Part shown: positions 10,902-21,808 of the stretch, one piece after another | Position numbering within the stretch: position 1 is the stretch's first letter | Layout: each line of letters begins with the position of its first letter | Source: Symbiodinium natans | Taxonomy: Eukaryota; Sar; Dinophyceae; Suessiales; Symbiodiniaceae | Assembly (NCBI GenBank): GCA_905221605.1 | Contig: CAJNDS010000299.1 | Location: 1 to 64,000 of the forward strand | Direction: 5' to 3' | DNA length: 64,000 bases | The notes under the pieces: generated by a model | The model's database searches: none | What the model saw: only the letters and a program-made list of their open reading frames with translations | Told to the model about the DNA's origin: nothing | Translations under genes and position numbers: made by a program

Positions 10902-11454
10902 TTGGCAGATCCACGGTCCTCAGATCCTGAACAGGGAGTCGCTGCTTGGGAACAAGTATGGTTACGTAGGCAAAAACAAATGTCCATCATTCATGCCTCC
11001 AGGGATCCCCTCCGTGCATTCCCACTTCTCCTACCCTGTCAGGGAAGAGATGCCCCCTTGAGCAGGTCTTCATGGTTGCACTCCGGTGCTCCTCCAGGCC
11101 AGCAAGCCAAAAGCCCATCAAGGCCTCCGGCTCCTAGAATGCAGGCGGCGAAAAGTTCGGATGTGGGACTTGCGTCCTCTCTTGCACGATACTTGTCGAA
11201 AGGACACCTGCAACTTGTCATTAGTCAACCTCGAAGCCGAATTATGTCCAGCACTCCCCTCCACAGATCTGTCGTCCAACCCGACCCGACTTGACTTGGG
11301 TCCTGAGCAAATCATTGTCGCTCCTTTGGAACCGGGCAACCGGCAAGCCACAGCCCTCAAGCAAAGACATCCTGAGCCTTCGGAAGACCGTTTGCGGGAG
11401 AAGAAACAGATCACTCACCCTAATGCACTGACCGCAGTGTTCGGCCAACTATAG
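10902..11454 (+). CDS. putative coding segment, frame uncertain
   Basis: Two plus-strand frames are open in turn. The second ends with TRLDLGPEQIIVAPLEPGN and HPNALTAVFGQL before a stop near 11452. A frame switch by splicing near 11150-11250 would be needed. Minus-strand frames are less protein-like. Family unknown. Confidence 0.35.
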
Positions 11455-11635
11455 TAACTAAAGCCCAAAATGCCCTTGAGACCGGGAGAACAACAACCGT
11501 AGTCCACATGCACATGGGCACCTCTCCCCTCATCTTCAGGTCGTCGATATTTTCGACGACCTGGTCTTCAGCCCGACTTCGAAACCCCACAAGGCCTTCA
11601 GCCAGCAGGGTTTAGGGCTTGTAGGGCTTGAGGGT

Positions 11636-11827
11636 GTGGTGAACAGGAGGAGCAATATCGCTGAGCTCCTCACAAACTCCAATGCTCTGCGTCCTTGGTT
11701 ATGTCTGCGTGCCAAGGCGGCTCGTGAGTTTGGCTTGGACCCTAGAGCTCTTTCCGCCCTGAAATCCGCGTGCCAGGGTTCAGAGGACATCACCGAAAAA
11801 AATCGAACGGCGGGATGCCCACCCTAA
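11636..11827 (+). CDS. putative exon
   Basis: The plus-strand frame reads NSNALRPWLCLRAKAAREFG and LDPRALSALKSACQGSED, with a stop at 11825-11827. It is preceded by a TTTAGGG-like stretch. Strand support is modest. Confidence 0.35.
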   Translation: MVNRRSNIAELLTNSNALRPWLCLRAKAAREFGLDPRALSALKSACQGSEDITEKNRTAGCPP

Positions 11828-11979
11828 GACGGCTTCGGACCATTGTGGTTTGGGCTGGGTCTCTAGTACATTTTAGAAGCGGTATCAGAGATCCAACTGC
11901 CACTAACCCAGGACCCGAAATCAACACCCAAAAGGCCTCAGAAGCTCCGAAGTTGCGTTACACAAAACTGCCCTGAACC

Positions 11980-12389
11980 ATACCCCCTCCTCCCCCACAA
12001 AAAAAAATCAAAATAATGGGATCCCGGCCCAGAGCCCAAGCCGCTGGCAGCGGGAACGGGGGCGCGTACGCCTGTCCGAGGCATTGGAGCTTCTGTTCTT
12101 GCAACATGGTCTCAGGCCATGCTACAGCTATAGGGCAGCTAGCTGGCAGGCACAACGTGCCGCTGCATGCCAGGAAGCGCACCGTCCCATAGTAGAGAAC
12201 TGCTTCCGAGCCTTGCCGAGCGCATGAAGAAGTAGGGCGCTGCAGGACAGTGATTTCTACAAGTAGCTCGGAAGGCCTTCCTTGGAGCTTTAGCTGCCTT
12301 CGCCGTGCCCCAAGGTTTACGAGTAGGCCCCACGCCGGCGTCGCGCGCAGCCGACGTGCAGTCCAGGAGCCGTGCCTCGTCGCAGGCAC
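11980..12389 (-). CDS. putative coding segment
   Basis: A 140-codon minus-strand frame includes GRPSELLVEITVLQRPTSS and CPIAVAWPETMLQEQKLQC. Its ends run into low-complexity sequence, so only the middle is likely coding. No ATG or splice borders are certain. Confidence 0.3.
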
Positions 12390-12919
12390 CTGGGAAACGG
12401 GCGCGCAGTCTCAGGTACCAGTAGCCACGATAAGGATCATCAGATATACTATACTATACGTTTTGGCCTCTGGTGCAATGATTCGGAGGCTGCCATGGAT
12501 GCTTCCTCAGACAGACTCACAAGGCCCCTGGCCAAGGCTGCAGCACCTTGCAGGTGGCTTGGTTCACTGCTTCTGGGGTTTGGGGACCCAGTCTACTGCA
12601 AGGTTCGGGGGGGGGGGGGGGTTTGGGGAATGTTGAAAGCTTTTTGGGGCAGCCCAGGCACTCTGCAGCCACCCGCAGACATCCGCGCAGGTCCATACCT
12701 GGAGCGCAGGAGTTACCAGGGTTTGGGATACGACGAGCCCCTGCCCCGCCACATACCCTAAACCCTTTCTTCTGAACCATTATAGGGCGGCTTCTCATGA
12801 CATCTTGGGGCGCGCACCTGACATGGAGACTCGTATCATCTCCTGGCCTCAGGTGCAAGCATCAGGGTGGGATACATGTTAGGGTTCTGAGGGTTTAGAT
12901 GGGTTAAGAGTTTGCTGCT

Positions 12920-13070
12920 TCAGGGCCCCATCGGGCCCCTCCGATCCACTACTGCCCTTCCATCCCCGACACCACCACTCGCCCTCGAGCCCCGTGCAGA
13001 ACCGCTCAGCTGCCGCAGGCAGGGGACAGGTTTCGCAGGCCTGCCGAGGTGAACACGAAACCGACTGCCA
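12920..13070 (-). CDS. putative Cys-rich exon
   Basis: The minus-strand frame reads CSPRQACETCPLPAAAERFC and then LEGEWWCRGWKGSSG. Cys spacing is suggestive but matches no finger I can name. Downstream in sense is a TTAACCC/TCTAAACCC stretch. Confidence 0.35.
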
Positions 13071-13114
13071 AGGCACACCATGAAAACCTCAAGCCTTAAA
13101 GTGGTGGAGAGAGT

Positions 13115-13150
13115 GCGACTGCGCGCGCGCGCGCGTGTGTCTGTATGTGT
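13115..13150. repeat. (CG)n/(GT)n microsatellite
   Basis: Alternating CG for about 16 bases passes into GT repeats, an alternating purine-pyrimidine tract. Confidence 0.9.
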
Positions 13151-13407
13151 GGATCCGGATAGCCCTTGACATGGCTACCATTCGGCGTGCTTTGCCGTTG
13201 CTCCTACACAGCAAGCGATGCAAGGAAGACACCTGAAGAAAGTTGAAGAGCTCTCTTTTGCTAGAAGCGGAGCCACGCTGAGGCGCTTGCGCAGCAAGTT
13301 TTTTGGCATGCGACTGTGCAAAAACTGCTGGGCGCGCGGAGATGGTGCATAAAGTTGCATAAAGCCCACGCTATCCGCTATCCCGCAATTGCAGGGTAGT
13401 CACAGAA

Positions 13408-13644
13408 TCATGCACGTACAGTCTCACTTTGGAGAGTGTTTTGTGACGAGGCCAGCAGTGTCCAGCACAGTGGCAAACGCAACCTTCTTGCGGACGAATG
13501 CACAGCTCCACGCTGAAATTTGACTAGTGCTTCCTGTGCGTCGCTCTTGTTCATCTGACGTCTATGTAGAGCCTGTGTGATCACCGGATGGTCAAGCTCT
13601 CTCACAGCTAGCTCAGGAGGCGAGCCGAGCGTGCAGCTAAGCAC
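13408..13644 (-). CDS. putative exon
   Basis: The frame reads PELAVRELDHPVITQALHRR and KSDAQEALVKFQRGAVHSS, which looks like real helical protein sequence. It lies downstream of the stop of the exon at 13696-13820, so it should belong to another gene. Family unknown. Confidence 0.45.
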   Translation of the reverse strand: MLSCTLGSPPELAVRELDHPVITQALHRRQMNKSDAQEALVKFQRGAVHSSARRLRLPLCWTLLASSQNTLQSETVRA

Positions 13645-13695
13645 CGGAATGAAGAATTAAGGGAAGCGTAGACCTTTCGCCTGCTTTGATATCAG

Positions 13696-13820
13696 CTAGG
13701 GCTTCACGACGCGGACCACCTCGACTTCGAACAGGATGGCTGCGTTGTACCTTGTCGTCTCGGTTGGTACACACACTTCTGCAAATCTGCCAGGCACCTT
13801 CACGCCCCGATATCGCCCAT
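13696..13820 (-). CDS. C-terminal exon, FKBP-like tail
   Basis: After an acceptor TTTCAG the frame runs for about 41 codons to a TAG at 13696-13698. It includes GRYRGVKVPGRFAEV and TRYNAAILFEVEVVRVVKP. The hydrophobic ending resembles the last strand of FKBP-type peptidyl-prolyl isomerases (pattern LvFdVELl), but with only one exon the assignment is tentative. Upstream exons were not found. Confidence 0.5.
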
Positions 13821-14629
13821 CTGAAACAAAGCACCCGCGCTCAACCTGGCCCAACGTGTGGGTAGCTCTCTAAATCAGGGCCCCATTCTTTGGGGTACAA
13901 AATCGGGGACCCAAAAGGGCAACACAATTTGGAGAGCTGCCCATGTGGCCTAGGAGAACCAGACTCCACTGTCGCTGCGCACCTGGAATCACAACCCGAA
14001 ACTATAAAATCTATCATATATACATACTGATAAGAATATGTATACATATATATTTATATATCAAAGATATCATATATGATGTGTGGCGAGTTATCTTCGG
14101 ACCATCTTGCGAAGAGGAGGGTGCCCCAGGTGGTCCCAGGACGTTACAGCCAGGGAGCCCCGGCTGGCTGCCATTGCCAGTCAGCAGCTGACGAAAGCGC
14201 TCCATGCGGCGCCTGCAGAGGGTTTACAGTCGGGTTATAGGGCTGCATAAGGTGTCATGAGGCTATTTGGTTTGTAAGTCTTTTTTTGTGTTTGTAGGGT
14301 CTAGGGGTAGAAGGTCTTGAGGATTGGGTTATGGAGTTTCAAGGGATCTAGACCCCTACTGACAAACACAGTGGCCGGCCTGTCGTGCATTCACGCCACG
14401 CCGGACCCTGTGGCTTCATGTGCTCTCTTTATAGTGGCGTCATGCTGAACACTGCCACATAACCTCTCTCAAGCGAAAGGTGAAAGGATTCTGTGGGGCT
14501 GATATTCTCGTAATTGTCGTTGCCTCTGTTAAGCTGTTAGCATACACATCCCCAAGCTGTGTGGCCCTACAACCCTATTTAGCCTGTAAACCCCATAACC
14601 CCCCAAGACCCTCTGCACTGAAAATACCG

Positions 14630-14655
14630 GAGATACCCCCCCCCCCCCCCCAATA
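14630..14655. repeat. poly-C tract
   Basis: A run of about 16 cytosines in an otherwise mixed region; similar homopolymer C/G runs occur near 9061, 12607 and 16450. Confidence 0.9.
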
Positions 14656-14764
14656 TTGACCTACCCTCTACCCTTCAAGATCCTATGAATCCAAAACGGA
14701 AGGCTAAACCCTGAACCCTGAACCCTCAACCCTTATGAGTCAGGCTATGAACCCAAAATTCCTT

Positions 14765-14841
14765 CTACTAAGCGCAGGTCTCGGGGCTGGCCGGAGTAGT
14801 TCGTGGGCGTCGGCCGCCAGTCTGAGGTCTGGAAGCCCCAC
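14765..14841 (-). CDS. putative exon behind a CCCTAAAC acceptor
   Basis: In sense, CCCTAAACCCTCCTTCTGAG acts as the acceptor, and the exon then reads EVGLPDLRLAADAHELLRPA. This is one of the clearest cases of a telomere-like unit serving as the 3' end of an intron. Family unknown. Confidence 0.55.
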
Positions 14842-15176
14842 CTCAGAAGGAGGGTTTAGGGCTTACGGCTTAGGGTTACATGGTCCCCTAACATGGATTG
14901 GGGGACCCTTAACTTACATGCCCCTTGTATACCCTGGGTTCCCGCTTTCCGGGTTCTAAGCCGATGGGATTCCAGGAATTCGAGGTTAGGGGAACGTTTC
15001 AGGATGCCGTCGGGAAGATCAGCATGCTGGGGCATCATGCCTCACCCCTTTGTAGGGCACTTGGGGAGACATGAAGCATGTGAAGCAAAGTGGGCATGCG
15101 CCAGGCTCCTATATCAGATCCCGCTCATGGTGCTACATAAACTGCCCTGCCATCACACAGGGGCCTATGATAATCA

Positions 15177-15260
15177 GGGACCCCGAATATAGACCCCCCA
15201 GTAGTAGGATCCTCTTACAATAAGGAACCCAATTCAGGTACCCCCTAACGTATACCCCCA
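15177..15260. mobile_element. hairpin element, family 2, copy A
   Basis: It shares the ordered blocks ACCCC.AATATAGACCCCC, TAGGATCC, AATAAGG and the ACCCCCT/TACCCCC end with the element at 23717-23820. The terminal inverted repeat is decayed here. Confidence 0.6.
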
Positions 15261-15264
15261 CATG

Positions 15265-15724
15265 CAAGTAAGGTGCTGAGGAGATAGTTCAACCTGAGCA
15301 GCCATACTGCAGGCCATACCCACGGCAACATACAAAGCAAGAGTCGCTGACCAGACACGACCTTCGCAGAGCCCCGGGCAGTTCGGATACCGCCCTGGCG
15401 CATGCCCAGCCTGGGCGAGTGTCCCAAACTCTTGCAATCTGACCAGGACGCTATTGCTAGACCAGAAAGTTCCAGCATGTCCGCGGCAGAAAGCTTCTTT
15501 TCATGATCGCCAGTGCTTCCCTCACGATCGCGGGCCCGTCACAGGCACAGAAAGCAGAGCCCTTCAGACTTCAGACGCGAAGAACCACTGAATCCTCTTG
15601 CCACGTGTCTCTTTGTCACGTGACCGGCAGTCTTCCTCATTAGACTCTGACCTTTGGATCCACTTTGCAAAAACACCAAAAAAACGTGAAGTGTGGCTTT
15701 ATCACAGTCGTCCCTCCAAAGCAA
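15265..15724 (-). CDS. putative minus-strand coding pieces
   Basis: Two frames look partly coding. One at about 15539-15724 has DDCDKATLHVFLVFLQSGSK and ends in a stop at 15539. One at about 15270-15437 has CEGRVWSATLALYVAVGMAC. Splice borders are not clear and the two may be unrelated. Confidence 0.3.
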
Positions 15725-17060
15725 AATTTAGCTAAACCCCCTTTCGCCTTGCAAAGCCCTGGAGGTTTCGGATCAGATGTCTGTCATCAACCCGCCCTCC
15801 CTCTCGGAGCGGACCCAGATCTCCCTCAGCTAGCTATGTACAGTCAGGAGCCAGACACTCGGGTGGTTTGTCTAGATTTGGGATACCCTAGAAGAGCACT
15901 GCTGCCTGTCTTGATGCTCTTATTTAGTTTTGACAACCTCCCATTTGACAACCTCCCAATGTGGACTGGCACGTCGCGTCTGGCAGATGAAGCATTTGAA
16001 GCCCCTCCGATGTGTGCAGCTTGGGAGGGGGAGCCAGGCTTAGCACATATCTGCATCAGGCGCCCTCTCATGCACTACGTCCAACGATGGCATAGTTGAC
16101 GTTCGACCCTGAAATCGCGGCAGCGCGACACATCGAGGTCCTTCCTTCTCTCCGCTTAGGTACTTGGCCTGCTGCCCTGCACAACTTGAAAGCGAGCACG
16201 CTACTGGCAACAACGGAGAACACATGAGAGCACCGCGCTTAGAAGATCGTAGAGATGCGCGCATCTCAACGATGCCCTGTATGTAGTGGGTTCTTCACGA
16301 CTCGAAGCACGAACCTGGAGTTCCAAACCCATCCTATAATCTAAACCCTAAACCCTACACACTAAATCAGTTGGAACGAAGAGGCAATGCGATTTCGGGT
16401 CAGGAACTGCCAAGAAGCCGAAGTCTCACAATAGAACTTCTATTTGGTTAAGAACTCCACCCCCCCCACCACCCCCCAACCACCCACCCCCCCCCTCCCC
16501 CTCCCCCCCAAAAAAAACCTTGTAAGGAAGAATATCTTTTTCGTTATTATTGGTGGTGCTTAAGCAAATCGTAGATAACTTCAAGTCTCAGGTCGATACT
16601 CCCATACAGCGTCTGTCGGGTTGAGGCTAGCACCAACAGACCCTAAACCCCAAACTGGACACCTTAAGGGCCTGTCTTAGTCGATGAAGAGCCCATCTGA
16701 AGCACAGCAAACTGGCCGGCGGCAGAACGGGCATCGATCTCCGTCGCGACCCAGGTTGCAGTCTTCCTGAGTCCATGGTAGGTCTACAAGGTTTGAGGTA
16801 GTCTCTTCGTGGAATTCTTGTAAGAACTGTCGTGAATTTTAGGCCACCCTTGGTAAACAAAAAAAACATGTTCAAGTAAAAGTAAAACCTTATGTGCGAC
16901 AGCAGTTTCGTCTAGGGTCCACAGGGTTTGGGGCGGTTGGGGCAGAAATCCGCAGCAAGATGCACTCTTCGAAGAGGTGAAAGCCCCTACCTCAAGTCCT
17001 GAACTCGAGGAAAGAGCGCTCCCCCTCCGCGAGATTTTCCGAAGACCGGATGACCGGATC
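15725..17060. other. no gene recognised
   Basis: Contains a C-rich stretch near 16450-16510 and single CCCTAAA units near 16340. Open frames are low in protein-like character. Confidence 0.4.
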
Positions 17061-17062
17061 CA

Positions 17063-17260
17063 CTATCTTGATGCCGCCAGAAGAAGGTGGGCCTTAATGT
17101 GTTGAAAAAACTCCTGCATGATCCGAAGCTGAACACAACAAAGGCAGCTCAGTGACGCAGAGGACGTGGCCACATGGCGACAAAACCACCATGGGCTGCA
17201 TGTCCTTCGACATCGCGATGGGACTAAGGCATGTTCAAGGTTGTCGGAGCGGAATGTTAG
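17063..17260 (-). CDS. C-terminal exon(s) of a RING-finger-like protein
   Basis: The minus-strand sequence contains MVVLSPCGHVLCV, the C-x-H-x2-C core of a RING/U-box-type zinc finger. A following frame reads IMQEFFQHIKAHLLLAASR and ends in a stop at 17063-17065. A frame change between the two, near 17130-17150, needs an intron I could not place. CKIC-containing sequence at about 17410-17430 could supply the first Cys pair. Inference: an E3 ligase-like tail. Confidence 0.45.
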   Translation of the reverse strand, partial: LTFRSDNLEHALVPSRCRRTCSPWWFCRHVATSSASLSCLCCVQLRIMQEFFQHIKAHLLLAASR

Positions 17261-17300
17261 AGTCGCCTGAAATCCCCAACGCTCCAAGCATCCCCAAAAC

Positions 17301-17343
17301 CCTCGAGGTTTCCAGCACTCTCGGATGGAACGTCGTAGAATCA
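17301..17343 (-). CDS. putative short exon ending at GTTTTGGGG
   Basis: The sense frame reads FYDVPSESAGNLE and stops at a GAGG/GTTTTGGGG donor, the same telomere-derived donor type seen elsewhere. It lies between the RING-like end and the coiled-coil piece at 17400-17475. Confidence 0.5.
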
Positions 17344-17394
17344 GAGGTTCATTGCAAGGTCCCGAGCGTTCCCTTGAGCCCCCCAAAAACCCTT

Positions 17395-17475
17395 CAAAGG
17401 CGGTCCTCGCAGATCTTGCAGGTTCTGCTCATTCCCCCGGAGGGCTTCTTGCGTTTCCTCGGCTTCAGCTAAAAA
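17395..17475 (-). CDS. putative coiled-coil exon
   Basis: One frame reads AEAEETQEALRGNEQNLQDL and ends at an AAGG/GTTTTTGGGG donor. An alternative frame contains KPSGGMSRTCKICEDR, with a CxxC pair. Both are protein-like. The first has the better donor, the second fits a RING finger with the exon at 17063-17260. Confidence 0.45.
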
Positions 17476-18449
17476 TGTGTTGTTGAGGGTCAAAAATACC
17501 CTGATGTAGATTATTGCGGCGCCTGTCATCCACAAGCCCGCACCAAGGAAGAGAAACCGATGCTCCCAAATTTCCGCACTTCAGCTCCGCACATGCAACC
17601 CCGAAGCCACCCACGAAGTCGGCGAAGCCTTGAAGCCCATGTACTTGACATGGGTTGGAGGGGGCTCTAGGACTGTGATATATGACAAATCTATGGAAGT
17701 CTTATCTGGCCTAGACCTGGCTCCGCAACGAAGAGAAGGTGCGAGGATAACACCAAATCCTCAAAGCAACACAGCGCAATGCTCCTGCCAGCAACCTGCA
17801 CATCCGCGCAAGGCCCGGATAGGAGACCCGCCAGGCCAAGCGGCCTGGGCATGTCCCTCGCCTGATCCTCAGGTGTTGGCTTCACGCCGGCCCAGGAGGC
17901 GTGGAGGGTGACGACGCCCATGGACTCAGTGGCCAGTGGGAGCTTGGCTCGCAGAACTGCTGCAAGCGCCCAAAATTAGAGCCCGAAACCCATTTTCAAC
18001 GCCTACAGCAAGATCCGAAAATCCGTGTCAAAAACCCCCCCCAATCCCCGGGAACGGAGCAAGGGGCGCAAAGCACCGACAGCTCTGCAAGACCCAGACC
18101 TGGGCTTGGGTCCAAACTCAGGCCAAACTAGCTTGGAACAGCTAGTATCTACTGATCATGATGAACATTAACAGTGGCTGTTAGAGAATATTGAAAAGTT
18201 ACACTCAGATGTTACATATAGCTCTTGGGAGGCTTAAAATCGGAAGTTCATACGTGGCTTTAGCCCAGGATTGCAGGGTGCTTATAGGGTTTGAGGTCTC
18301 GGCACCAGGGAAGTGTGAAAGGGACGAAAATGATGCCTGTGATTGTTTTGTGAAAATGGTAAAGCCCACCTTGCAGACCTGGCGAACGGGCTGGCCGAGG
18401 ACCCGTTTATTGCATCGCAGACATGCAAATTCCAAGACAAAACAAGAAA

Positions 18450-18560
18450 CAAAGAGTATATATATATATATATATATACATATATGTATATACATATATA
18501 TATACATATGTATGCATATTATATATGTACATACATACACACATATATACATATGTAGAC
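18450..18560. repeat. AT-rich (TA)n/(CATA)n microsatellite
   Basis: A long TA run followed by TACATA-type variants, in an inferred intron. Confidence 0.9.
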
Positions 18561-18599
18561 CCAAGACTCAGGATACATTCCCTATCGAAATAAGCATGT

Positions 18600-18679
18600 C
18601 TTGATTTGGCCCGGAAGCTGCTGAGCTTGTGCTTCAGCTTGTCGCAAACCTCCTGCAAGCTAAAGCCTTGCAGGTCCAC
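18600..18679 (-). CDS. putative exon behind a telomere-like intron end
   Basis: Sense sequence: CCCTAAAC repeats, CCCCAACCAG acceptor at 18679/18680, then VDLQGFSLQEVCDKLKHKLS and further residues SFRAKSRHAYFD. It is clearly protein-like and helical. The downstream donor is not certain. Family unknown. Confidence 0.65.
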
Positions 18680-18689
18680 CTGGTTGGGG

Positions 18690-18745
18690 CGTTTAGGGTT
18701 TAGGGTTTAGGGTTTAGGGCTTAGGGCTCAGGGCTTATATAGGGC
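18690..18745. repeat. TTTAGGG array, about 4 units plus variants
   Basis: Near-perfect GTTTAGG units directly upstream in sense of the exon at 18600-18679, then degenerate variants (CTTAGGG, TCAGGG). Confidence 0.9.
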
Positions 18746-18749
18746 TTAG

Positions 18750-20580
18750 GGTTTCTGGCCCCGGGGTGCATGGTGTTCATGATGGGCTTTGCGGGGTTCT
18801 CTTTGCGTTGGATATCCTTGGTTGACGGGCATGTGCTTTCCTCGCTTCTGCCCCTCCCCGTCTCTTTCTTTCCTGGGGCATGAGAAAATCCCTGTACAGT
18901 TCGCATTCGTACTGGCAAGAAGGGCACGGGACCAGTCGATTCCGCCCTCCTAGCTCACCTACACCTCGGCAAACTCAGCCCCCCCCCCCCACAACCGCAG
19001 CTAACCCCACCTCCCCCTACTTGGCCCATAATCCCCGTCTCTCCCTCTCGCTTACTTCCTCCTTGAGCCTTCCTTCTCTCCTTCCGCAGAGTTTATAACC
19101 CAAGGAACTCAAGGCCGAGGTCCCTCTCTCACTTCCTGAGAAGATGCTAGATTCCACGCCGCGTCAGCATGGCCCTCATATAAGCCGTGGACCCAAATCC
19201 AGCCCGTCAAGCCTCGCTGATGCTGCAGCGGGCGCTGTCTGCTCCGTTCTTGCTGGCCGTGTGGCAGATCTGCTGAAACCTTGCAAGTTGAACCGTCAGC
19301 CAGCGGTTCAGCTTATCCGTGGCCTCGCAAGGAGCAGAATTTTTAGTGAAGCGGACTAAGCTGCGCTATTGCAGCAACTTGACATTGGTAGCCCAGTAGC
19401 CATATTTTAATGAGGGCACCCTTTTTTGGGTTGGTTACATTTTAAGGAACTGTGAACCAAAAAAAGAAAAAGGGGTACCGCTGGGCTACTAAGTGAATGA
19501 GCCAATTGGACCGATGGACTTGGGAATCACCAGATTTATCTCAAGTCTTGCCTTTTCGAGCTGGCTTCAGTTTAAGGTGGACGTGAGAGCCGTGAGAGCT
19601 ACAAAGCTGCCATGACATCAGAGCTTTCAAGGGAGGATCCTCAGTTTTAGCCTAACATCCGGTGGATCTGTGGCCAGTGCATATAATCACTGCAGGATCA
19701 CTATCACTTTCTCGGGAGACGCGCTTTGCCGAGTGCTCATGCAAGCAACGTCCTAAACAGCAGGAGTCCTACAAAATACAAGCTGATCATGAGCCCAAAC
19801 CATGGCCTCGCCAAATCGCTGCGACCGCGCGTCAGCGGTTTGCTTGGCCAACAGTTGGGCGAAAGACATGGGTGCGCCAAACACCGAAAATCAGATGCCC
19901 AAGTATGTTTGTTTGTCCAGGCATGTTGACGAGATTTCAGCCGTCCTAACCCTAATCGCATCTTTCAGCCCACTCGACTTCACTTCCAGCTGCTGAGCCT
20001 TCCTGCTGAGCATGGAAAGTGAGAGCTCCACGGGCTCTAAAGACTCCTCTTTCTATAGTGGCCAAACAGTACCCCATTCTAGCTGAGGCGTTCTGTCACA
20101 TTGCACTCAGCACAGGCTATGACTTCACATGGCTTCGGATGCACGATGTCCTCAGCCTGAGATCTGGACATGGCACGCTCCACTCCCACGGGTACGGCTC
20201 TTTGTCCAAGTTGAACCCGGTATGTCTCCTCTTTCTTTGGAGATTCAGTTGGGGTAGTTCGCAATACGTTTATGACATTTTGAGTGAATCTTCAAGCGTT
20301 CGCCCCTGTAGTCTAGGTCTCCTGGGAGCGCAACTTGCAGCCAGTCAAAGAAATGGAACGGACGGAACGGCTGCTCAAGGCAGACTCGGTGGTTCTGGGA
20401 CGTACAGAACATATTGGAGTTTTCTTCTTCCCGGTCTACAAGCGGATGGTATCACGAAGAAAGCCAATGTCAAGAAAGGAGAAAGGACCCCATACACCCC
20501 AGAACCGAGTCCTTATCATCCTACAGCCCCAAAATCCTAAGCTTCGTGGAACTTAGCAACCCAAGACAGGATAAACGCAA
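18750..20580. other. largely intronic or intergenic
   Basis: Plus-strand frames at 20019-20540 and 20335-20556 are open but not protein-like enough to call. A hairpin element lies at 19388-19489. A C/A-rich stretch is near 18980-19010. Confidence 0.4.
19388..19489. mobile_element. hairpin element with GTAGCCCAG inverted ends
   Basis: GTAGCCCAG at the left and CTGGGCTAC at the right are perfect inverted 9-mers. Inside, GGCACCCTTTTTTGGGTTGG is mirrored imperfectly by CCAAAAAAAGAAAAAGGGGTACC. About 100 bases, non-coding, same size class as the other hairpins but a different sequence family. Confidence 0.65.
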
Positions 20581-20584
20581 CGGG

Positions 20585-20716
20585 AGCTCCCCGAAGTCGC
20601 TCTTCGGCATATCGGGCCGCCCGCGGCCGTAGCTGTAGATGTAGTCCCCCACCGTGGCGCGCACCTGAGCGTCGCGGGAATCTTCAGACTCTCGGCTCTC
20701 CGGGGCGCTGCAAGGC
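20585..20716 (-). CDS. putative exon, strong coding character
   Basis: The sense frame reads ESRESEDSRDAQVRATVGDY and IYSYGRGRPDMPKSDFGELP. TTTAGGG-type repeats lie on its right (20730-20840), so in sense CCCTAAA precedes the acceptor. Probably the same gene as the exon at 20895-21040. Family unknown. Confidence 0.7.
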
Positions 20717-20894
20717 TGAGGGCATGGGTAGGTTTAGATGGGAATTAGGGGAGGCTTTGGGAATTAGGGCTTGTAGGGTTTAGGGTTTTTAGGGCTTAAG
20801 GTTTCAGGGCTGGTTCTGGGATTTAGGGTTTAGGGTTTGATTTTGACTTCTACCTGCGGAAGAGAAGCAAGACCTGCGATCCTGAGCCTTTCTG

Positions 20895-21040
20895 ATCTGC
20901 AAGGTGACCCGAACCCATGCGTGCATGCGGCTTCAAAGGTCACCTCCACGATGCTGTCCTCCCGCACTTCTGCTCCCGTGCCGACTCGCGCCTCGCAGCT
21001 CGCAAGGGGCCCCGGAACGTGAAGAAGCCAGCGCTACCTT
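20895..21040 (-). CDS. putative exon, strong coding character
   Basis: The frame reads SCEARVGTGAEVREDSIVEV and TFEAACTHGFGSPC. It is followed in sense by the telomere-like stretch at 20730-20845 and then the exon at 20585-20716. Confidence 0.65.
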
Positions 21041-21094
21041 ATTACTGTAACTTGTACCCGATGATCGCTCCCGTCATCCGAAAACGAGGATGCA

Positions 21095-21225
21095 CACACG
21101 CACATACTATATGTATATATGGATATGTATTATACTAGCATATACATATACTACGTATATTTCTATCATTTAAAGATATAAACATCTGTATCTATATATA
21201 TATATATATATACATACACAAACAT
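21095..21225. repeat. AT-rich microsatellite
   Basis: TA-rich runs with TACATA variants and a pure (TA)n block near 21190-21215. Confidence 0.9.
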
Positions 21226-21413
21226 GTCAGAAAAGTGTACGCTGGCCCGGACCTAGGAGGAGAAGGCAGAGATCGATAACTCGTTTCCCTGAAGGCATGC
21301 TGTACCTTGGAGTCCCCTGGCCCTCGCTTCTTGGATAAATAGATAGAATAGAACCCGAAAGCCCACGTCAAGAAATCCTAAAACCCCAAACCCAAGCCCT
21401 AAGACCTAAACTT

Positions 21414-21445
21414 CCATATATATATACATACATATATATGTATAG

Positions 21446-21485
<40 letters not shown>

Positions 21486-21515
21486 CTATATTTCTCTATA
21501 TACATATATATAGAT
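21414..21515. repeat. AT-rich palindromic microsatellite
   Basis: About 100 bases of TATATA with symmetrical ATAGAAATAT / ATATTTCTAT arms around a pure TA core, so it can fold back on itself. Confidence 0.9.
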
Positions 21516-21529
21516 AGCCATCTTCTGGC

Positions 21530-21613
21530 CTCGCGGTAGCGCAAGCCTTGGCCCAAGTCCACGAGGGCGCCCTTGGCGGCCTCGAGCTCGTCGCTGCGCC
21601 GATCTGGTGCTGG
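21530..21613 (-). CDS. putative exon next to the largest telomere-like array
   Basis: The sense frame reads RRSDELEAAKGALVDLGQGL followed by RYREARRW. It is helical and charged. The 180-base TTTAGGG array begins about 15 bases to its right, i.e. upstream in sense as CCCTAAA. Family unknown. Confidence 0.65.
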
Positions 21614-21626
21614 GGGGGATGAACTC

Positions 21627-21808
21627 GGGGTTTAGGGTTTAGGGTTTAGGGCTTAGGGTTTAGGGTTTAGGGGTTTAGGGGTTAGGGGTTTAGGGTTTAG
21701 GGTTTAGGGGTTTAGGGGTTTTAGGGGTTTAGGGGTTTAGGGGTTTAGGGGTTTAGGGGTTTAGGGGTTTAGGGGTTTAGGGGTTTAGGGGTTTAGGGGT
21801 TTAGGGTC
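21627..21808. repeat. largest interstitial telomere-like array
   Basis: About 25 consecutive units mixing TTTAGGG (7-mer) and TTTAGGGG (8-mer), with one GCTTAGGG. The 8-mer form dominates the right half in a near-perfect tandem. Confidence 0.95.
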
